Below are positions 50,365-62,263 of a stretch of DNA of 64,000 nucleotides, one piece after another (position 1 is the first letter of the stretch; the number at the start of each line of letters is the position of its first letter). The translations under genes were made by a program, and so were the position numbers. The notes below the pieces were generated by a model. It ran no database searches and was not told where the DNA came from. It was given only the letters and a program-made list of their open reading frames with translations. Origin of the DNA: Leucobacter soli (GTDB taxonomy: Bacteria; Actinomycetota; Actinomycetes; Actinomycetales; Microbacteriaceae); assembly GCF_910593785.1 (NCBI RefSeq), contig NZ_CAJVAP010000001.1:62001-126000 (forward strand). The letters are read 5' to 3'.

Positions 50365-51818
50365 CGGGCCTCGAAGCGCCCGCGCAGCGCGGCGACCACC
50401 TGCGGGATGATCCGGTACACGGTGCCGCAGCTCATCGTCACCATCACGTCGCCGGGTTCCGCGATCTCCGCGAGATAGTCGGCGGCGCGCTGCCACTCGT
50501 CGATGTACACGACCTTGGAGGGGTCGGCGAAGTCGTCAGAGACCAGCGCCCCGGTCACCCCGGGCACGGGATCCTCCCGCGCGCCGTCCACCGCGAGCAC
50601 GACGGTCCGATCCGCGCCCCGCTCCAGCACCTCGGCGAACTCGCGGTGGAAGAGGCTCGTTCGACTGAAGAGGTGCGGCTGGTGGATGGCGATCAGCCGG
50701 CCGTCGCCGACCACGGCCCGGGCCGAGTCGAGGAGAGCCGCGACCTCGGTCGGGTGGTGCGCGTAGTCGTCGTAGACGCGCACGCCGCCGACCTCGGCGT
50801 GGAACTCGAAGCGGCGCTTCGTGCCGCCGAACGCCGAGATCGCATCGAGCGCCGGTCCGGGCTCGTACCCGAGCCCGAGCAGCACGGCGAGCGCCCCCGT
50901 CGCGTTCACCGCGTTGTGGCGGCCGAAAACCTGCAGTCGCGCCTCGTGCCGCTGCCCGTCCGTCTCGACGACGAAACGCACCGGCCCCGAGTCGTCGACC
51001 GAGACGAGCCGCACATCGGCGCCCTCGGCCTCGCCGAACGTACGGATCACCGGAGTCCTCGACGCGTCGGATTCGTCGGCGCCGGCAGCGGCATCGGCAT
51101 CGGCATCGGCGCGCAGCGCCTCGAGCACCTCGAGGGCGCCGGGGTCGTCGGCGGAGATGACGACCTGCTCCCCCGCCGCGCGGGCGAAGTCGATGAAGGC
51201 CGCCATGAAGGCCTCGCGCGAGCCGTAGAAGTCGAGGTGCTCGGGATCCACGTTCGTGATCAGCGCGATCGCCGTGTCGTAGAGCAGGAACGACTTGTCG
51301 CTCTCGTCCGCCTCGATCACGAAGAGGTCGTCGCCCCCGCGTGCCGACGAGACCTCGAGCGACTCGATGATGCCGCCGTTCACGAACGAGGGATCCGCAC
51401 CGAGACCGAGCAGCCCGGTCACGATCATGCCCGTCGACGTGGTCTTGCCGTGCGCGCCGGCGACCGAGACGAGGCGCTTGCCGCGCGCCAGCCAGGCCAG
51501 CGCGTGGGAGCGGTGCAGCACCGGCAGGCCGTGCGCGAGCGCGTGCTGATACTCGGGATTGTCCTGCCACAGCGCACCCGTCACCACGAGCGTGTCGGCG
51601 TCGCCGACGTTCGCGGCGTCGTGCCCGATCGAGACCCGGATGCCGAGCTCCTCGAGGGTCTTCGTGCTGTAGTTCGCACTGCGGTCAGAGCCGGTGACCG
51701 GCACCCCGGCGGCATGCATCATCCGCGCGATCCCGCTCATGCCCGAGCCGCCGATCCCCACGAAGTGCACGCGGCCGAGTTCCTCCGGGATCTCGAGGTC
51801 GAGGTCGGGGTAGATCAT
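50361..51818 (-). CDS. murC: UDP-N-acetylmuramate-L-alanine ligase
   Basis: MurC adds L-Ala to UDP-MurNAc. The 485-aa protein has [19 protein letters not shown], the ATP loop [14 protein letters not shown], the [13 protein letters not shown] metal region and [16 protein letters not shown] short acidic insert ([19 protein letters not shown], about residues 236-254) lies in the central domain. It starts at ATG 51818 with AAGGAGCCCCG before it and overlaps murG by 4 bp. Confidence 0.96.
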   Translation of the reverse strand: MIYPDLDLEIPEELGRVHFVGIGGSGMSGIARMMHAAGVPVTGSDRSANYSTKTLEELGIRVSIGHDAANVGDADTLVVTGALWQDNPEYQHALAHGLPVLHRSHALAWLARGKRLVSVAGAHGKTTSTGMIVTGLLGLGADPSFVNGGIIESLEVSSARGGDDLFVIEADESDKSFLLYDTAIALITNVDPEHLDFYGSREAFMAAFIDFARAAGEQVVISADDPGALEVLEALRADADADAAAGADESDASRTPVIRTFGEAEGADVRLVSVDDSGPVRFVVETDGQRHEARLQVFGRHNAVNATGALAVLLGLGYEPGPALDAISAFGGTKRRFEFHAEVGGVRVYDDYAHHPTEVAALLDSARAVVGDGRLIAIHQPHLFSRTSLFHREFAEVLERGADRTVVLAVDGAREDPVPGVTGALVSDDFADPSKVVYIDEWQRAADYLAEIAEPGDVMVTMSCGTVYRIIPQVVAALRGRFEAR

Positions 51819-52930
51819 CGGGGCTCCTTCGTGTCCGCGGCGAGGGCTTCGCGCACTAGATCGTACAGCCGCTCCGTCCCGTCGAGGGCACCGGCCTCCC
51901 GCGCACGGGCGGACATCTCCGCGAGCCGCGACTCGTCGCCCAGGAGCGGGATCAGCGTGCGGTCCACCCACTCGGGCGTGAGATCCCCGTCGTCGACCAG
52001 CAGGGCGCCGCCCGCCGCGACCACGCCGGCCGCGTTCAGACGCTGCTCGCCGTTGCCCGAGGCGTAGGGCACGAACACCGCCGGTATGCCGAGGCCCGAG
52101 AGCTCGCTCACCGTCGCCGACCCGGCGCGCGAGACGACGAGGTCGCAGGCCGTGAGCGCCAGATCCATCCGATCGCAGTAGGGCAGCACGACGTAGCCGG
52201 GTACGCCCGGGTCCTCGAGCTCGGTCAGCCTCCCCCAGATGTGCAGCACCTGCGCGCCGGAGTCGACGATGCGGCGTGCCGAGCCGCCGATCCCGCGGTT
52301 GAGCGCGCGGGCGCCGAGCGAGCCGCCGGTGACGAGCAGCGTACGGCGCGACGGGTCGAGGCCGAAGTGCCGCCGCGCCGCCGCGCGCGTCTCCGGGTCG
52401 CCGATGGTCGCGCCGAGCCGCGCGATCTCGGCGCGCAGCGGCATGCCGGTCACGCGGGCCGCGGATCCGGCGCCGGAGATCGGCGTCTCCGCGAAGGTCA
52501 CCGCGACGTAGGGCGTGTGCCGGGCCGCCTGCCGGTTCGCGAGGCCGGGCCGCGCATTGGCCTCGTGGATCACGACGGGCACGCCCTCGAGCTTCGCCGC
52601 TCGATACGCGGGCGCCGATGCGTAACCGCCGAAGCCGACGACCGCGTCGACGCCGCGCGCCCGGATCATCTCCCGGGTCTCCGCCACGGCGCGACGGTAG
52701 CGCATCGGGAAGGTGACGGCGTAGGCGCTCGGCCGGCGCGGGAACGGCAGACGCTCGATCGTCAGGAGTTCGTACCCGCGTTCGGGGACCAGCCGCGCCT
52801 CGAGCCCCTCCTTCGTCCCCAGGACGAGGATCTCCGACTCCGGCTCGACGGCGCGGAGATGATCCGCGAGCGCGAGCAGCGGGTTCACGTGGCCGGCGGT
52901 GCCGCCCCCCGCGAGCAGATACACCGTCAT
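51815..52930 (-). CDS. murG: UDP-GlcNAc:lipid I GlcNAc transferase MurG
   Basis: MurG converts lipid I to lipid II on the inner face of the membrane. The 371-aa protein has [79 protein letters not shown] and [16 protein letters not shown]. It overlaps ftsW and murC by 4 bp each. Confidence 0.97.
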   Translation of the reverse strand: MTVYLLAGGGTAGHVNPLLALADHLRAVEPESEILVLGTKEGLEARLVPERGYELLTIERLPFPRRPSAYAVTFPMRYRRAVAETREMIRARGVDAVVGFGGYASAPAYRAAKLEGVPVVIHEANARPGLANRQAARHTPYVAVTFAETPISGAGSAARVTGMPLRAEIARLGATIGDPETRAAARRHFGLDPSRRTLLVTGGSLGARALNRGIGGSARRIVDSGAQVLHIWGRLTELEDPGVPGYVVLPYCDRMDLALTACDLVVSRAGSATVSELSGLGIPAVFVPYASGNGEQRLNAAGVVAAGGALLVDDGDLTPEWVDRTLIPLLGDESRLAEMSARAREAGALDGTERLYDLVREALAADTKEPR

Positions 52931-54135
52931 CGCTTCACCTCTCCGGAGATCTCGGCCCGATAGGCGGCGCCGTCTCGAGCGATCGAGATCACGACGCCCA
53001 TGGCGAGCAGGCAGGCGATCAGCGCCGTCCCGCCCGAGCTGATGAGCGGGAGCGGCACCCCGAGCACGGGGAACACGCCGATCACCACCCCGATGTTCAC
53101 GAAGGCCTGGCCAACGACCCAGACCAGCACGCCGCCGATCACCGCCCGGCCGAAGCGATCCCGCGCTCGCGCGATCGCGCGGATCATCACCGCCGCGAGC
53201 ACGGCGAACAGCAGGATCACGAGCACGGCGCCCACGAGGCCGAGCTCCTCGCCGATGATCGCGAAGATGTAGTCGTTGTCGGCGGCCGGCAGCCACGACC
53301 ACTTGGCCTTCGACCCGCCGAGCCCGACGCCGAAGATGCCGCCGCCCGCGAGCGCCCAGAGGCCGTGGAGCGGCTGCCAGTCGAGCCCGCTGTAGTCGTC
53401 GCCCGACGCGAAGATGCGGGCGAGCCGGTTGGAGCTCGTGAGCACGAAGTAGGCCGCGCCGCCCACTGCGATCAGTGCCGTGAGACCGAGCGATTTCCAG
53501 CTCACTCCGCCGAAGTACATGGCCCCGAGCACGGCGGCGCCCATGATGAGGGTGGTGCCGAGATCCTTGCCCGCGAGCACGAGGCCGAGCGCCAGCGCGG
53601 CGCCGGGCACGATCACCGGGATCAGCTCGTGCCGCATCTGCCGCAGCAGGGGCTCCTTCTTCAGCAGGACGGCCCCGATCCAGACGATCAGGGCGAGCTT
53701 CAGCAGTTCGGAGGGCTGGCCGCGGATCGAGCCGAGCTCGATCCAGTTCCGGTTGCCGAAGTCGTCGATGCCGAGCGGGGTGAAGACCAGCGCCTGGAGC
53801 GCGAGGCCGAGGGCGAACAACGGCCAGGCCCACTGCTTCCAGAAGCGCAGGGGCATCCGCGCGGCGAACAGCATCAGCGGGATGCCGAACAGCGCGAACT
53901 GCGTCTGGCGCCAGAACCGCCCGAAGAAGCCCTCGCCGTCGACGTAGGACGTGATCGACGACGAGGAGAGGACCATGATCAGCCCGAAGCCGACGAGCAG
54001 GAGCGTGACCGAGTAGAGCAGGACGACCGTCGGGTCCGAGATCGATCCCAGACTGCGGCCGAGTCGGATCCGCGTGAAGCCGCTCGCCCCGCCGGTCGCG
54101 TCAGGCGCGGAGGTCCCCGGCGGGTGCGTCGCCAT
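52927..54135 (-). CDS. ftsW: Lipid II polymerase / cell division protein FtsW
   Basis: FtsW is a SEDS-family glycosyltransferase that polymerises septal peptidoglycan with FtsI. The 402-aa protein has about ten helices with the SEDS motifs: [84 protein letters not shown] chose ATG 54135 because GGAGGTGACGCGG precedes it; the gene then overlaps murD by 35 bp. FtsI (PBP3) is five genes away. Confidence 0.94.
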   Translation of the reverse strand: MATHPPGTSAPDATGGASGFTRIRLGRSLGSISDPTVVLLYSVTLLLVGFGLIMVLSSSSITSYVDGEGFFGRFWRQTQFALFGIPLMLFAARMPLRFWKQWAWPLFALGLALQALVFTPLGIDDFGNRNWIELGSIRGQPSELLKLALIVWIGAVLLKKEPLLRQMRHELIPVIVPGAALALGLVLAGKDLGTTLIMGAAVLGAMYFGGVSWKSLGLTALIAVGGAAYFVLTSSNRLARIFASGDDYSGLDWQPLHGLWALAGGGIFGVGLGGSKAKWSWLPAADNDYIFAIIGEELGLVGAVLVILLFAVLAAVMIRAIARARDRFGRAVIGGVLVWVVGQAFVNIGVVIGVFPVLGVPLPLISSGGTALIACLLAMGVVISIARDGAAYRAEISGEVKR

Positions 54136-55702
54136 CCGCGTCACCTCCACTGCCGGTTTCACTGCCCGGTTCGCTCTCGCCCTGGTCGGGACCGAGCGCC
54201 CGGACCGCCGCTTGGAAGCGGCGGCCTCGATCCGCGTAGTCCTCGAACTGGTCCATCGATGCTGCGGCGGGTGCCAGCAGCACGGTGTCGCCCGCCTCGG
54301 CGAGCGATGCCGCAGCGGCCACCGCCTCGCGCATCGTCTCTTCAGTCTGCCCCGTCTCGATCGCGATCCGCGGCACGCGGGGTGCGTGTCGCTCGAGCGC
54401 GGCGACGACCTCCGCACGATCAGCGCCGATCACGACGGCCCCGCGCAGGCGCTCGGCGTGGCGGGCGACGAGCGGACCGATGTCGGTTCCCTTGAGCAGG
54501 CCGCCGACGATCCAGACCACCCGGTCGAAGGCGCGCAGCGCGCCATCGGCGGCGTGGGCGTTGGTCGCCTTCGAGTCGTCGACCCACTGCACGCCGGGCA
54601 GCGCGGGGTGCTCGCCGAGGCGCTGCACGCGGTGGTCGCCGAGCTCGAAGCTCAGGATGGCCGCCGCGATCTCCGCGGGCTCCACGCCGCGCGCGCGGGC
54701 CAGCGCGGCGGCGGCCAGCACGTTCTGCACGAGATGCGGCGCGGCCAGACCGCGTTCCGCGAGCTCGGTGATCGTCACCAGTTCGAATGCCGAGGCGCGG
54801 CGCTCGGCGTGGTAGCCGCGATCGATCAGGATCCCGTCGACGACGCCGAAGCCGCTCGGGGGCGGGCTGTCGAGCCCGAAGCTGATGGCACGGGCGCCCT
54901 CGACCACGTCAGCCTCCTCGACCATCCGCTCCGTCGCGGCGTCGGCCCGGTTGTAGACGCACGCCACCTGGGTGCTCGCGTAGACCTTGGCCTTGGCCGC
55001 GGCGTACGCGGCGCTCGCATCGACAGCGGATCCGTCCGCCGTGCGGGCGCGGCCGTGCCAGTCGAGGTGATCGTCGGCCAAGTTGAGGCAGACGCTCGCG
55101 TACGGGGAGATCTCGCCGAGGCGATGCAGCTGGAAGCTCGACAGCTCGACCACGAGGGCGTCGTATCCCTGGGGGTCGCGGAGCGCGTCGAGGATGGGCA
55201 CGCCGATGTTGCCGACCGGTGCGGCGCGCAGTCCGCCTGCGAGCAGCATGTGGGCGGTGAGCTGGGAGGTGGTGGTCTTGCCGTTCGTGCCGGTCACGCA
55301 GATCCAGTCGGCGATGCGCAGGGTCTTGTCCCGCAGGCGCCAGCCGAGCTCGATGTCCCCCCAGACGACCGTGCCCCGGTCCTCCGCCCATGCGGTGAGC
55401 GGATGGTCGGGGCGGTACCCGGGCGAGACCACGACGAGCTCCGGGTCGAAGGCCTCGAGCACCGCGAGCTGCGCATCGTCGGTGTCATGGCACGATCGCT
55501 CCGCGCCGATCACGTCGAGCAGCCGCTCCCGGTCGGGGTCCGGCGCGCCGTGGATCACGCGGACCCTGGATCCCAGCTCGACCAGGGTGTCGGCGACCGA
55601 GAAGCCGGTCACGCCCAGGCCCAGTACCGCCACGCGCAGCCCGGACCAGTCGTGATGCCAGCTCGAGAGCGCCAGGACCCGTTCGCGGGAGCCCGCGCTC
55701 AC
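54101..55702 (-). CDS. murD: UDP-MurNAc-L-Ala-D-Glu ligase
   Basis: MurD adds D-Glu. The 533-aa protein has [18 protein letters not shown], the ATP loop [35 protein letters not shown], and [14 protein letters not shown]. It is longer than E. coli MurD (438 aa), partly from a 30-residue acidic C-terminus ([22 protein letters not shown]). The GTG at 55702 overlaps the mraY stop. Confidence 0.95.
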   Translation of the reverse strand: MSAGSRERVLALSSWHHDWSGLRVAVLGLGVTGFSVADTLVELGSRVRVIHGAPDPDRERLLDVIGAERSCHDTDDAQLAVLEAFDPELVVVSPGYRPDHPLTAWAEDRGTVVWGDIELGWRLRDKTLRIADWICVTGTNGKTTTSQLTAHMLLAGGLRAAPVGNIGVPILDALRDPQGYDALVVELSSFQLHRLGEISPYASVCLNLADDHLDWHGRARTADGSAVDASAAYAAAKAKVYASTQVACVYNRADAATERMVEEADVVEGARAISFGLDSPPPSGFGVVDGILIDRGYHAERRASAFELVTITELAERGLAAPHLVQNVLAAAALARARGVEPAEIAAAILSFELGDHRVQRLGEHPALPGVQWVDDSKATNAHAADGALRAFDRVVWIVGGLLKGTDIGPLVARHAERLRGAVVIGADRAEVVAALERHAPRVPRIAIETGQTEETMREAVAAAASLAEAGDTVLLAPAAASMDQFEDYADRGRRFQAAVRALGPDQGESEPGSETGSGGDADGDAPAGDLRA

Positions 55703-56784
55703 TGCTGCGTCACCCACTCGGCGTAGAAGGCGCCGACGCCGGCCATGACGAACACGCCGGCGATGATCCAGAAGCGCACGACGACCGTCGTCTCCGCCCA
55801 GCCCTTGAGCTCGAAATGATGGTGGATCGGGCTCATCAGGAAGATCCGCCGCCCCTTGGTCGCCTTGAAGTAGGCGCGCTGCAGGATGACCGAGCCGACC
55901 TCGATGATGAAGAGCCCCCCGATGAGGACCAGCAGCAGCTCGGTGCGGCTGAGGACGGCGAGTGCCGCGATGGCCCCGCCGAGGCCGAAGGATCCGGTGT
56001 CCCCCATGTAGATGTGCGCCGGGCTCGTGTTCCACCAGAGGAAGCCGATGAGGCCGCCGACGAAGGCCGCCGAGACAACGGCGAGGTCCATCGGGTCGCG
56101 CACCAGGTAGCAGCCCGGGTCGACGACCCCGGCGACGCAGCGCTGCGACGACTGCCAGAAGCCGATGATGAGGTAGGCGCTGAAGACGAGGATCGAGGCG
56201 CCTCCGGCGAGGCCGTCGAGCCCGTCCGTGAGGTTCACGCCGTTGGTCGCGGAGGTCACGATCGCGACGACCCAGATCAGGAACAGGCCCGTGCCGACGA
56301 CGAGGCCGGCGCCGAGGAGGTCAACCGGCAGATCGCGGAACAGCGAGATCGCCGTCGAGGCGGGAGTCAGGCCGGCATCGTTCGGGAACTGGAGGGCGAG
56401 GACGCCGAACGCCACCGAGATGACCACGGTGCCGCCGATCTTCGACCAGCCGCCGAGGCCGAGCGACTGCTCCTTGCGGATCTTCAGGAAGTCGTCGGTG
56501 AAGCCGATCGCCGCGCAGCCGACCGCGAGCAGCAGCACGAGCATCGCCGAGACGCTCGGCGTCTCCGTCATCACGAGCTTCGCCAGGAAGTAGGCGATCA
56601 CCGTGCCGGAGATGAAGATCAGGCCGCCCATCGTGGGCGTGCCGCGCTTGGCGAAATGCGACTCGGGCCCGTCCTCGCGGATGAACTGGCCCCAGCGCAG
56701 GCGGCGGAAGCCGCGGATGAAGAGCGGTGTCAGCAGGAGCGAGTAGAGCATGGAGAAGGCTCCCGCGAGCAGCAGCGCGATCAT
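55699..56784 (-). CDS. mraY: Phospho-MurNAc-pentapeptide transferase MraY
   Basis: MraY transfers phospho-MurNAc-pentapeptide to undecaprenyl phosphate, giving lipid I. The 361-aa membrane protein has ten helices and the motifs [52 protein letters not shown] and [12 protein letters not shown]. The ATG at 56784 overlaps murF by 4 bp. Confidence 0.97.
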   Translation of the reverse strand: MIALLLAGAFSMLYSLLLTPLFIRGFRRLRWGQFIREDGPESHFAKRGTPTMGGLIFISGTVIAYFLAKLVMTETPSVSAMLVLLLAVGCAAIGFTDDFLKIRKEQSLGLGGWSKIGGTVVISVAFGVLALQFPNDAGLTPASTAISLFRDLPVDLLGAGLVVGTGLFLIWVVAIVTSATNGVNLTDGLDGLAGGASILVFSAYLIIGFWQSSQRCVAGVVDPGCYLVRDPMDLAVVSAAFVGGLIGFLWWNTSPAHIYMGDTGSFGLGGAIAALAVLSRTELLLVLIGGLFIIEVGSVILQRAYFKATKGRRIFLMSPIHHHFELKGWAETTVVVRFWIIAGVFVMAGVGAFYAEWVTQQ

Positions 56785-58214
56785 GCGTAGGCCTCCCCCA
56801 GCCGATCGCCGAGGGCCTGCAGGCCTGCGGCGTTCGACGATTTGACGAGCACGGTGTCCCCGGGCCGCAGCGTCTCGAGGAGGTGGTCGTAGGCCGCGTC
56901 CGCGTCGGCGAAGAAGACGCTCTCGCCGTCCCAGGATCCCTCGTTGATGGCGCTGATGTGCAGTCGGCGGGCGGCGTCCCCGACGACGACGAGCTCGGAG
57001 ATGCGGAGCCGCACGGCCTGCAGCCCGATGCGGTCGTGCTCCTCGCCCGAGTACTCGCCGAGCTCGCTCATCGCCCCCAGCACGGCGACGGTGCGCGCTC
57101 CCGGCCTGGCCACGAGGGCGAGCGTCTTGAGCGCCGCGCTCATCGAATCCGGGCTGGCGTTGTAGGCGTCGTTGATCACGGTGATGCCGTCGCGTCCGCC
57201 GAGCACCTGCATCCTCCCAGGCGCCGCGAGCACGGTCGATTCCAGGGACTCCACGACGTCGTCGATCGACAGCCCGAAGCCGAGGCCGATGGCCGCTGCG
57301 GCGAGGGCGTTGGCGACGTGGTGCTCGCCGAGCACCGGGAAGCGCACCTGGCGGGACTCCTCCGAGACCGGGTGCTCGCCGAGTCGCGCCGTCAGCGTGA
57401 AGCGGGTGCCCCCGGCATCCGCTTCGACGTCGGTGGCCCGGACGTCGGCATCCGGATGCTGGCCGAACCAGCAGACGGTCGCGCGCGTCAGCTCGGCCAT
57501 CTTCACCACACGGGGGTCGTCCCGATTCAGGACGGCGGTCGCGGTGTCCGGCAGATCCCGCACCATCTCGCTCTTGGTGCGGAAGGTGGTCTCGATACCG
57601 CCGAACTCGCCGGCGTGCGCCAGGCCGACCGACAGCACCACGCCGATCTCCGGCGGCGCCATCGCCGTCAGGCGGGCGATCTCGCCCTCGGCGCTCGCGC
57701 CCATCTCCGCGACGAGCGCCTCGGTGTCCGCGGTGACCCGCAGCATCGTGAGCGGCCCGCCCACCTCGTTGTTGAACGACTTCGCCGACGCGACCGTGTC
57801 GAAGCCCGCCCGCTCCAGCATCGCGGCTACGAGGTTCTTGGTCGTGGTCTTGCCGTTCGAGCCGGTGATGCCGACGATGCGGAGGCTGCCGCCCGCGCGG
57901 GCGCGCCGGATCGACTCGGTCGCGAGCGCGCCGAGCGCCTCGGTCGCGTCCTCCACGACGATCTGCGCGATCCGGTCGTCGACCTCGCGCTCCACGACGA
58001 GGAGCGCGGCCCCGCGCTCGATCGCCTGCGGAACGTACAGGTGCCCGTCCGTCTCCTCGCCGCGTCGGGCGAAGAAGACCTGGCCCGCCTCGATCTCCCG
58101 CGAGTCGGTCTGGGATTCGCCCGCGATGACGGTCTCGGCGGTCGAACCGTCCCGGCCCGGGACGAGCCGCCCGTCGATCGCGGCGGCGATCTCCGCCAGA
58201 GTCAATGCGATCAC
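56781..58214 (-). CDS. murF: UDP-MurNAc-tripeptide D-Ala-D-Ala ligase MurF
   Basis: MurF adds D-Ala-D-Ala. The 477-aa protein has [20 protein letters not shown], the ATP loop [60 protein letters not shown] and [14 protein letters not shown]. The ATG overlaps the murE stop by 4 bp. Confidence 0.96.
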   Translation of the reverse strand: MIALTLAEIAAAIDGRLVPGRDGSTAETVIAGESQTDSREIEAGQVFFARRGEETDGHLYVPQAIERGAALLVVEREVDDRIAQIVVEDATEALGALATESIRRARAGGSLRIVGITGSNGKTTTKNLVAAMLERAGFDTVASAKSFNNEVGGPLTMLRVTADTEALVAEMGASAEGEIARLTAMAPPEIGVVLSVGLAHAGEFGGIETTFRTKSEMVRDLPDTATAVLNRDDPRVVKMAELTRATVCWFGQHPDADVRATDVEADAGGTRFTLTARLGEHPVSEESRQVRFPVLGEHHVANALAAAAIGLGFGLSIDDVVESLESTVLAAPGRMQVLGGRDGITVINDAYNASPDSMSAALKTLALVARPGARTVAVLGAMSELGEYSGEEHDRIGLQAVRLRISELVVVGDAARRLHISAINEGSWDGESVFFADADAAYDHLLETLRPGDTVLVKSSNAAGLQALGDRLGEAYA

Positions 58215-59791
58215 AGCAGTCCTGCCTCGCGCAGAGCCGCGCGTACTTCGTCTCGCGCCGAGTACGGGAGGTGCTGCCCGGCGACTTCCTGGTAGTCCTC
58301 GTGCCCGGGACCGGCATACAGGATAACGTCTTCGGGACGGGCCAGTGAAACGGCGAGCCGCACCGCCTCCCGCGGGTCGCCGCGCTCGATCACCTCGGCT
58401 CGGCCGGCGGACTCCGCCCCCGCGATCAGCTGCGCCCGGATGGACGCGGGGTCCTCGCTGCGCGGATGGTAGTCGCAGACGATCAGGATGTCGCTTCCCG
58501 CCGCCGCGATCCGTCCCATCTCCTCGCGCTTCGTCGTGTCGCGGTCGCCGTCGGCGCCGAACATGAAGATGACGCGGCCCGGAGCCACTTCTCCGAGCGC
58601 GTCGAGCATCGCCTGGAACGCCCCCGGCGTGTGTCCGTAGTCCACGTAGAAGCGGGGCCCGGCGGACCCCGGGTTGATCGCCTCGAGCCGACCGGGGATG
58701 TAGATGGGGATCAGTCCCGGTTCGGCCGGGTTCGCCGCGGCGAGGCCCGCAGCGACCTGCTCGATCGGGATGCCCGCCTCGTGCAGCATGATGAGCGCGA
58801 GCGCGGCGTTCTCCGCCATGAATCGCCCGAAGACGGGAACGCGGCCGCGGAAGCGCGCACCGCCGGGGCCCTGCAGCGCGAAGCTCACGCCGTCGATGTC
58901 CTGTCGCGTCACCGCCAGGTGCCAGTCGGCCTCCGCGCCGTACTCGGTGGCGAGCGTCGTGACCGGGATCCGCGATTCGCGGGCCACGCGCACCCCGTAG
59001 GGCGTGTCGACTACGACCACCCCGCGTGCGGCGTGCGCGGGGTCGAACAGCGCGAGCTTCGCCTGGAAGTAGCTCTCCATGTCCGAGAAGTCGTCGAGAT
59101 GGTCGTGCGACACGTTGTTGAAGGCGACGACGTCGAAACGCACGCCGTCGATCCGGTGCCGCTCCACAGCGTGGGCCGAGACCTCGAGCGAGATCCCCTC
59201 GGCCCGTTCCTCGACCATCCTCGCGAGCAGGCCGTGCAGCTCGGGCGCCTCGGGACTCGTGAGCGCGCTGGTCATCGCCGTGTCGCCGACGCGTCGTTCC
59301 GCGGTCGAGCTCAGCCCGGCTCGCAGGCCGGCGGCCTCGAGCAGGGCGGCGACGAGGTAGACGACGCTCGTCTTCCCGTTGGTGCCCGTCACTCCGAACA
59401 CGGTCGCGTCGAGCTCGGCCGTCCCGTAGATCTCCGCCGCCGCTTCGCCGAGGATGTCGCGGGGATCCCCGTCGGAGACGAGGATCGGCAGCCCGATGCC
59501 CGCGGAGCGCGCGAGCGCTGCGCCGGCGGCATCGCTCAGCAGGGCGACCGCACCCCGCTCCGCGGCCTGCGCCGCGAATTCGGCGCCGTGCCGGCGGGAG
59601 CCCGGAAGCGCCGCGTAGAGGTCGCCCGGGCGGACGTCGCGCGAGTCGAGGGTCGCCCCGGTCGCCACGACGCCGTCGAGACCCGGATCCGCCACGTCCA
59701 CCCGGAGCCCGAAGCGCTCCGCGACACCGCTCAGGGGCGCGGATCGGGGGTGTCGGGGTCGGATGCTCAGGTCGCCCTCGTTGCTGGTCAT
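58211..59791 (-). CDS. murE: UDP-MurNAc-dipeptide ligase MurE with an unusual specificity loop
   Basis: MurE adds the third residue of the stem peptide. The 526-aa protein has the ATP loop [16 protein letters not shown] (Lys140), [28 protein letters not shown], the carboxylated Lys in [10 protein letters not shown] (Lys245), and DYGHTPGAF. The diaminopimelate signature DNPR is replaced by DYHPR (440-444), and GKGHE by GPGHE. This fits a non-DAP substrate, as expected from the B-type peptidoglycan of Microbacteriaceae. The ATG at 59791 has TAGGAT six bases upstream. Confidence 0.94.
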   Translation of the reverse strand: MTSNEGDLSIRPRHPRSAPLSGVAERFGLRVDVADPGLDGVVATGATLDSRDVRPGDLYAALPGSRRHGAEFAAQAAERGAVALLSDAAGAALARSAGIGLPILVSDGDPRDILGEAAAEIYGTAELDATVFGVTGTNGKTSVVYLVAALLEAAGLRAGLSSTAERRVGDTAMTSALTSPEAPELHGLLARMVEERAEGISLEVSAHAVERHRIDGVRFDVVAFNNVSHDHLDDFSDMESYFQAKLALFDPAHAARGVVVVDTPYGVRVARESRIPVTTLATEYGAEADWHLAVTRQDIDGVSFALQGPGGARFRGRVPVFGRFMAENAALALIMLHEAGIPIEQVAAGLAAANPAEPGLIPIYIPGRLEAINPGSAGPRFYVDYGHTPGAFQAMLDALGEVAPGRVIFMFGADGDRDTTKREEMGRIAAAGSDILIVCDYHPRSEDPASIRAQLIAGAESAGRAEVIERGDPREAVRLAVSLARPEDVILYAGPGHEDYQEVAGQHLPYSARDEVRAALREAGLL

Positions 59792-59797
59792 CACTCG

Positions 59798-59803
59798 ATC
59801 CTA
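59798..59803 (-). promoter_or_regulatory. Candidate internal -10 box before murE
   Basis: TAGGAT-CGAGTG-ATG repeats the leaderless spacing inside the cluster. It would give murE and downstream genes a start of their own. The gap to ftsI (19 bp) is the first break between ftsI and ftsQ. Confidence 0.4.
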
Positions 59804-59810
59804 GCCAGCC

Positions 59811-61607
59811 TCAATCGTCCCCGCCGGTCGCCAGCTTCTTGTACTTGCCCGTCGACGGCGGGATGTGGAACGTGCGGATGGTCGCCTCCGCCGCATCGTG
59901 GAACGCCCGGGTCGCTGCGACGGTCCCGTCCCCGCCCTTGGGGAACGCGACGGAGGACACGATGACGTACCGGGGGTCGTCCATCGGGAACATCCCGGCG
60001 AAGCTGTAGACGAAGTCCGTGCGATAGCCGCCGCGCCCGTTCGACTGCTGCGCCGTGCCGGTCTTCCCGCCGATGCGGTAGCCCGGGATCGTCACGTACT
60101 GCGACACCAGGCCGTCCGTGCCGACCGTCTCGAGCATGTTGCGCACCTCCTTCGCCGTGCGCTTCGAGACCGCCTGCACCGGCTTCCCGCGATCCGGCTC
60201 GACGGTCTCGCCCGCGGCATCGGTGCACCCCGTCACGAGCGAGGGCGGGATCCGCACTCCGTCGTTCGCGATGGCCTGGTAGGCGCTCGCGGTCTGCACG
60301 ATCGTGGAGGAGAGCCCTTGACCGAACATGGTCGTGTAGCTCGTCTGGCGGTCCCAGTCCGAGGCCGCGTAGAGCATGCCGGAGTCCTCCGCCGGCATGC
60401 CGGCGGAGGTGGCCTCGCCGATGCCGAACTTCCGCAGGGAGTCGTAGCGCGAGTCGGCGTCGAGCTTGGAGCCCAGCATCGAGATGCCGACGTTGGAGGA
60501 CTGCAGCAGGATCCCGGTGAGCGTCCAGTCGATCGTGCCGTGCGAGAACCAGTCGCGGAAGTCGACGTTCGGCTCCGGCTGCCAGCGGTCCGGGGTGGCG
60601 TTCACGGTCGTCGGGCCCGCGACTCCCGCGTCGATCAGCGCCGCCGCGGTGAGCGTCTTGAAGGTCGATCCCGGCTCGTACGGCGCGACGAAGCTCCGGG
60701 CCTCCCGCTTGTCGGGGTTGCTCCCGTCGATGTCGCCCGGGTCCACCGAATCGTCCTCGGCGACCGCGACGAGCTCGCCGGTCTTCGCGTCCATGATGGT
60801 GAGGAGCCCCCACTCGGCCTTGACCGAGGCCACCTGGCTGTCGATGATCTGCTGGGCCTCCCACTGCAGATCGCGATCGATCGTGAGCCCGACCGTACCG
60901 CCGTCGATGGCCTCCTGGGTGACGACCACGCTGCCGGGCAGCGCCACTCCGTCCGCACCGCGCTCGTAGCTCTCCTCGCCGTCGGTGCCCACGAGGCACG
61001 CGTCCTGCGAGAGCTCGACCCCGGCGAGCGGCTCGCCGTCCGATCCGGAGAACCCGACCAGATTGCCGCCGACGGCGCCGTTCGGGTAGCTGCGCGCGTG
61101 GTTGCTCTCGAAGGTGAGCCAGGGGATCTCGAGCGCCTTGAGCCGGTTGAGCGCCGAGAGGTCGACGGACCGCTTCACATAGGCGAAGTCGGACTTCGGG
61201 TTCTCCTCGAGCGCGTCGTCGACGATCTTCTGGATCTTCTTCGCCGACTGGCCCGTGATCTCGCCGATCTCGGCGAAGGCCTCCGATGCGGTGACGCCCA
61301 CCCAGGTCTCCTCGGCCTCGGAGTAGCGCTGGAAGATGCCGTCGTTGAGGCGGGTGTTCTTCGGCGAGAGCTGCACGTCGTAGCGCTCGTCCGTGGTCGC
61401 CAGGATCTCGCCGTCGCGGTCGACGATGTCGCCGCGCAGACTCGGGATCACGACCGGCACGGCGCGCTTGCCCGCCGCGTCCTCGTTGAGCCCCGCCGCG
61501 GAGACGAGCTGGATGTCGACGAGGCGCAGCGTGAACACGACGGTGCAGCCGATCACCACGACGGCCGCGATGAGGCGCCGCCACGACCCGGTGCTCAACC
61601 TCGGCAT
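59811..61607 (-). CDS. ftsI: Peptidoglycan D,D-transpeptidase FtsI (PBP3)
   Basis: FtsI is the class B penicillin-binding protein that crosslinks septal peptidoglycan with FtsW. The 598-aa protein has a short cytoplasmic tail, one helix (about 12-32), a dimerisation domain (PSLRGDIVDRDGEILATT) and the transpeptidase with YEPGSTFKT (SxxK), SSN in LLQSSNVGIS and GGKTGTAQQS (KTG). I chose the ATG at 61607 because GGGAGACGGG precedes it. Confidence 0.95.
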   Translation of the reverse strand: MPRLSTGSWRRLIAAVVVIGCTVVFTLRLVDIQLVSAAGLNEDAAGKRAVPVVIPSLRGDIVDRDGEILATTDERYDVQLSPKNTRLNDGIFQRYSEAEETWVGVTASEAFAEIGEITGQSAKKIQKIVDDALEENPKSDFAYVKRSVDLSALNRLKALEIPWLTFESNHARSYPNGAVGGNLVGFSGSDGEPLAGVELSQDACLVGTDGEESYERGADGVALPGSVVVTQEAIDGGTVGLTIDRDLQWEAQQIIDSQVASVKAEWGLLTIMDAKTGELVAVAEDDSVDPGDIDGSNPDKREARSFVAPYEPGSTFKTLTAAALIDAGVAGPTTVNATPDRWQPEPNVDFRDWFSHGTIDWTLTGILLQSSNVGISMLGSKLDADSRYDSLRKFGIGEATSAGMPAEDSGMLYAASDWDRQTSYTTMFGQGLSSTIVQTASAYQAIANDGVRIPPSLVTGCTDAAGETVEPDRGKPVQAVSKRTAKEVRNMLETVGTDGLVSQYVTIPGYRIGGKTGTAQQSNGRGGYRTDFVYSFAGMFPMDDPRYVIVSSVAFPKGGDGTVAATRAFHDAAEATIRTFHIPPSTGKYKKLATGGDD

Positions 61608-61654
61608 CCCGTCTCCCGCCGTCCTTCGGTGCCCGATACTCGACGTGCTCGATG

Positions 61655-62263
61655 TCAGTGCGTGTCGGGTGCGGGCAGCTTCCCCCGCCACGCTACCGGC
61701 GCATCCGAGCCACCCGCGTCAACCGCGGCGGCCTGTCCGCCGTTCCGCGCGACGAGCAGGCCCTCGGCGTTGACGACGGGCAGCCCGTCCAGGGCGGCGT
61801 TGGGCACGAGGTTGTCGTTCACCGCGCTCGTCCGCGGGGTGAGGCTGCCGAGCACCTTGTGGTCGCTCAAGCGCAGCGTGGCCGGGGTCGCGTTCTGCAC
61901 CATGCCGAGCTTCGCCGCGTTCTCGGCGAGGTTCTGCGGCGAGGAGAGCTTGTCGACGTTCTGCGACAGCACCCGCTCCACGCGGGCCAGGTCGCGCTGC
62001 TCGAGCTCGAGCGCGCGTACCTCGTAGGCGCCCTGGGAGACGGCGATGCTGAGGCCGAGCTGGGTCGCGAGGATCGCGACGACGACGACGCCGCAGCTGA
62101 GCGCGGCGAGCAGCGGGCTGAGCCCGCGACGCGCCGGGGCGTCGGCCGCCGTCGATCGCACCGGGCGGAGGTGCCGGCGCTCGCGTTCGGGCGTCGGCTG
62201 CGGCGCCGCGCTCGCGCGCAGCACCGCGAGCTCGTCCGGCTCGAGGGCAGCAGTGGTGCTCAT
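61655..62263 (-). CDS. ftsL: FtsL-like cell division protein
   Basis: The 202-aa protein has a long cytoplasmic N-terminus, one helix (about 50-72, PLLAALSCGVVVVAILATQLG), a short leucine-zipper region (VRALELEQRDLARVERVLSQNVDKLSS) and the typical SPQNLAENAAKLGMV. The order and topology fit FtsL, which bridges FtsQ/B to FtsWI. Similarity in this family is weak, so identity rests on position and shape. It overlaps rsmH by 4 bp. Confidence 0.85.
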   Translation of the reverse strand: MSTTAALEPDELAVLRASAAPQPTPERERRHLRPVRSTAADAPARRGLSPLLAALSCGVVVVAILATQLGLSIAVSQGAYEVRALELEQRDLARVERVLSQNVDKLSSPQNLAENAAKLGMVQNATPATLRLSDHKVLGSLTPRTSAVNDNLVPNAALDGLPVVNAEGLLVARNGGQAAAVDAGGSDAPVAWRGKLPAPDTH

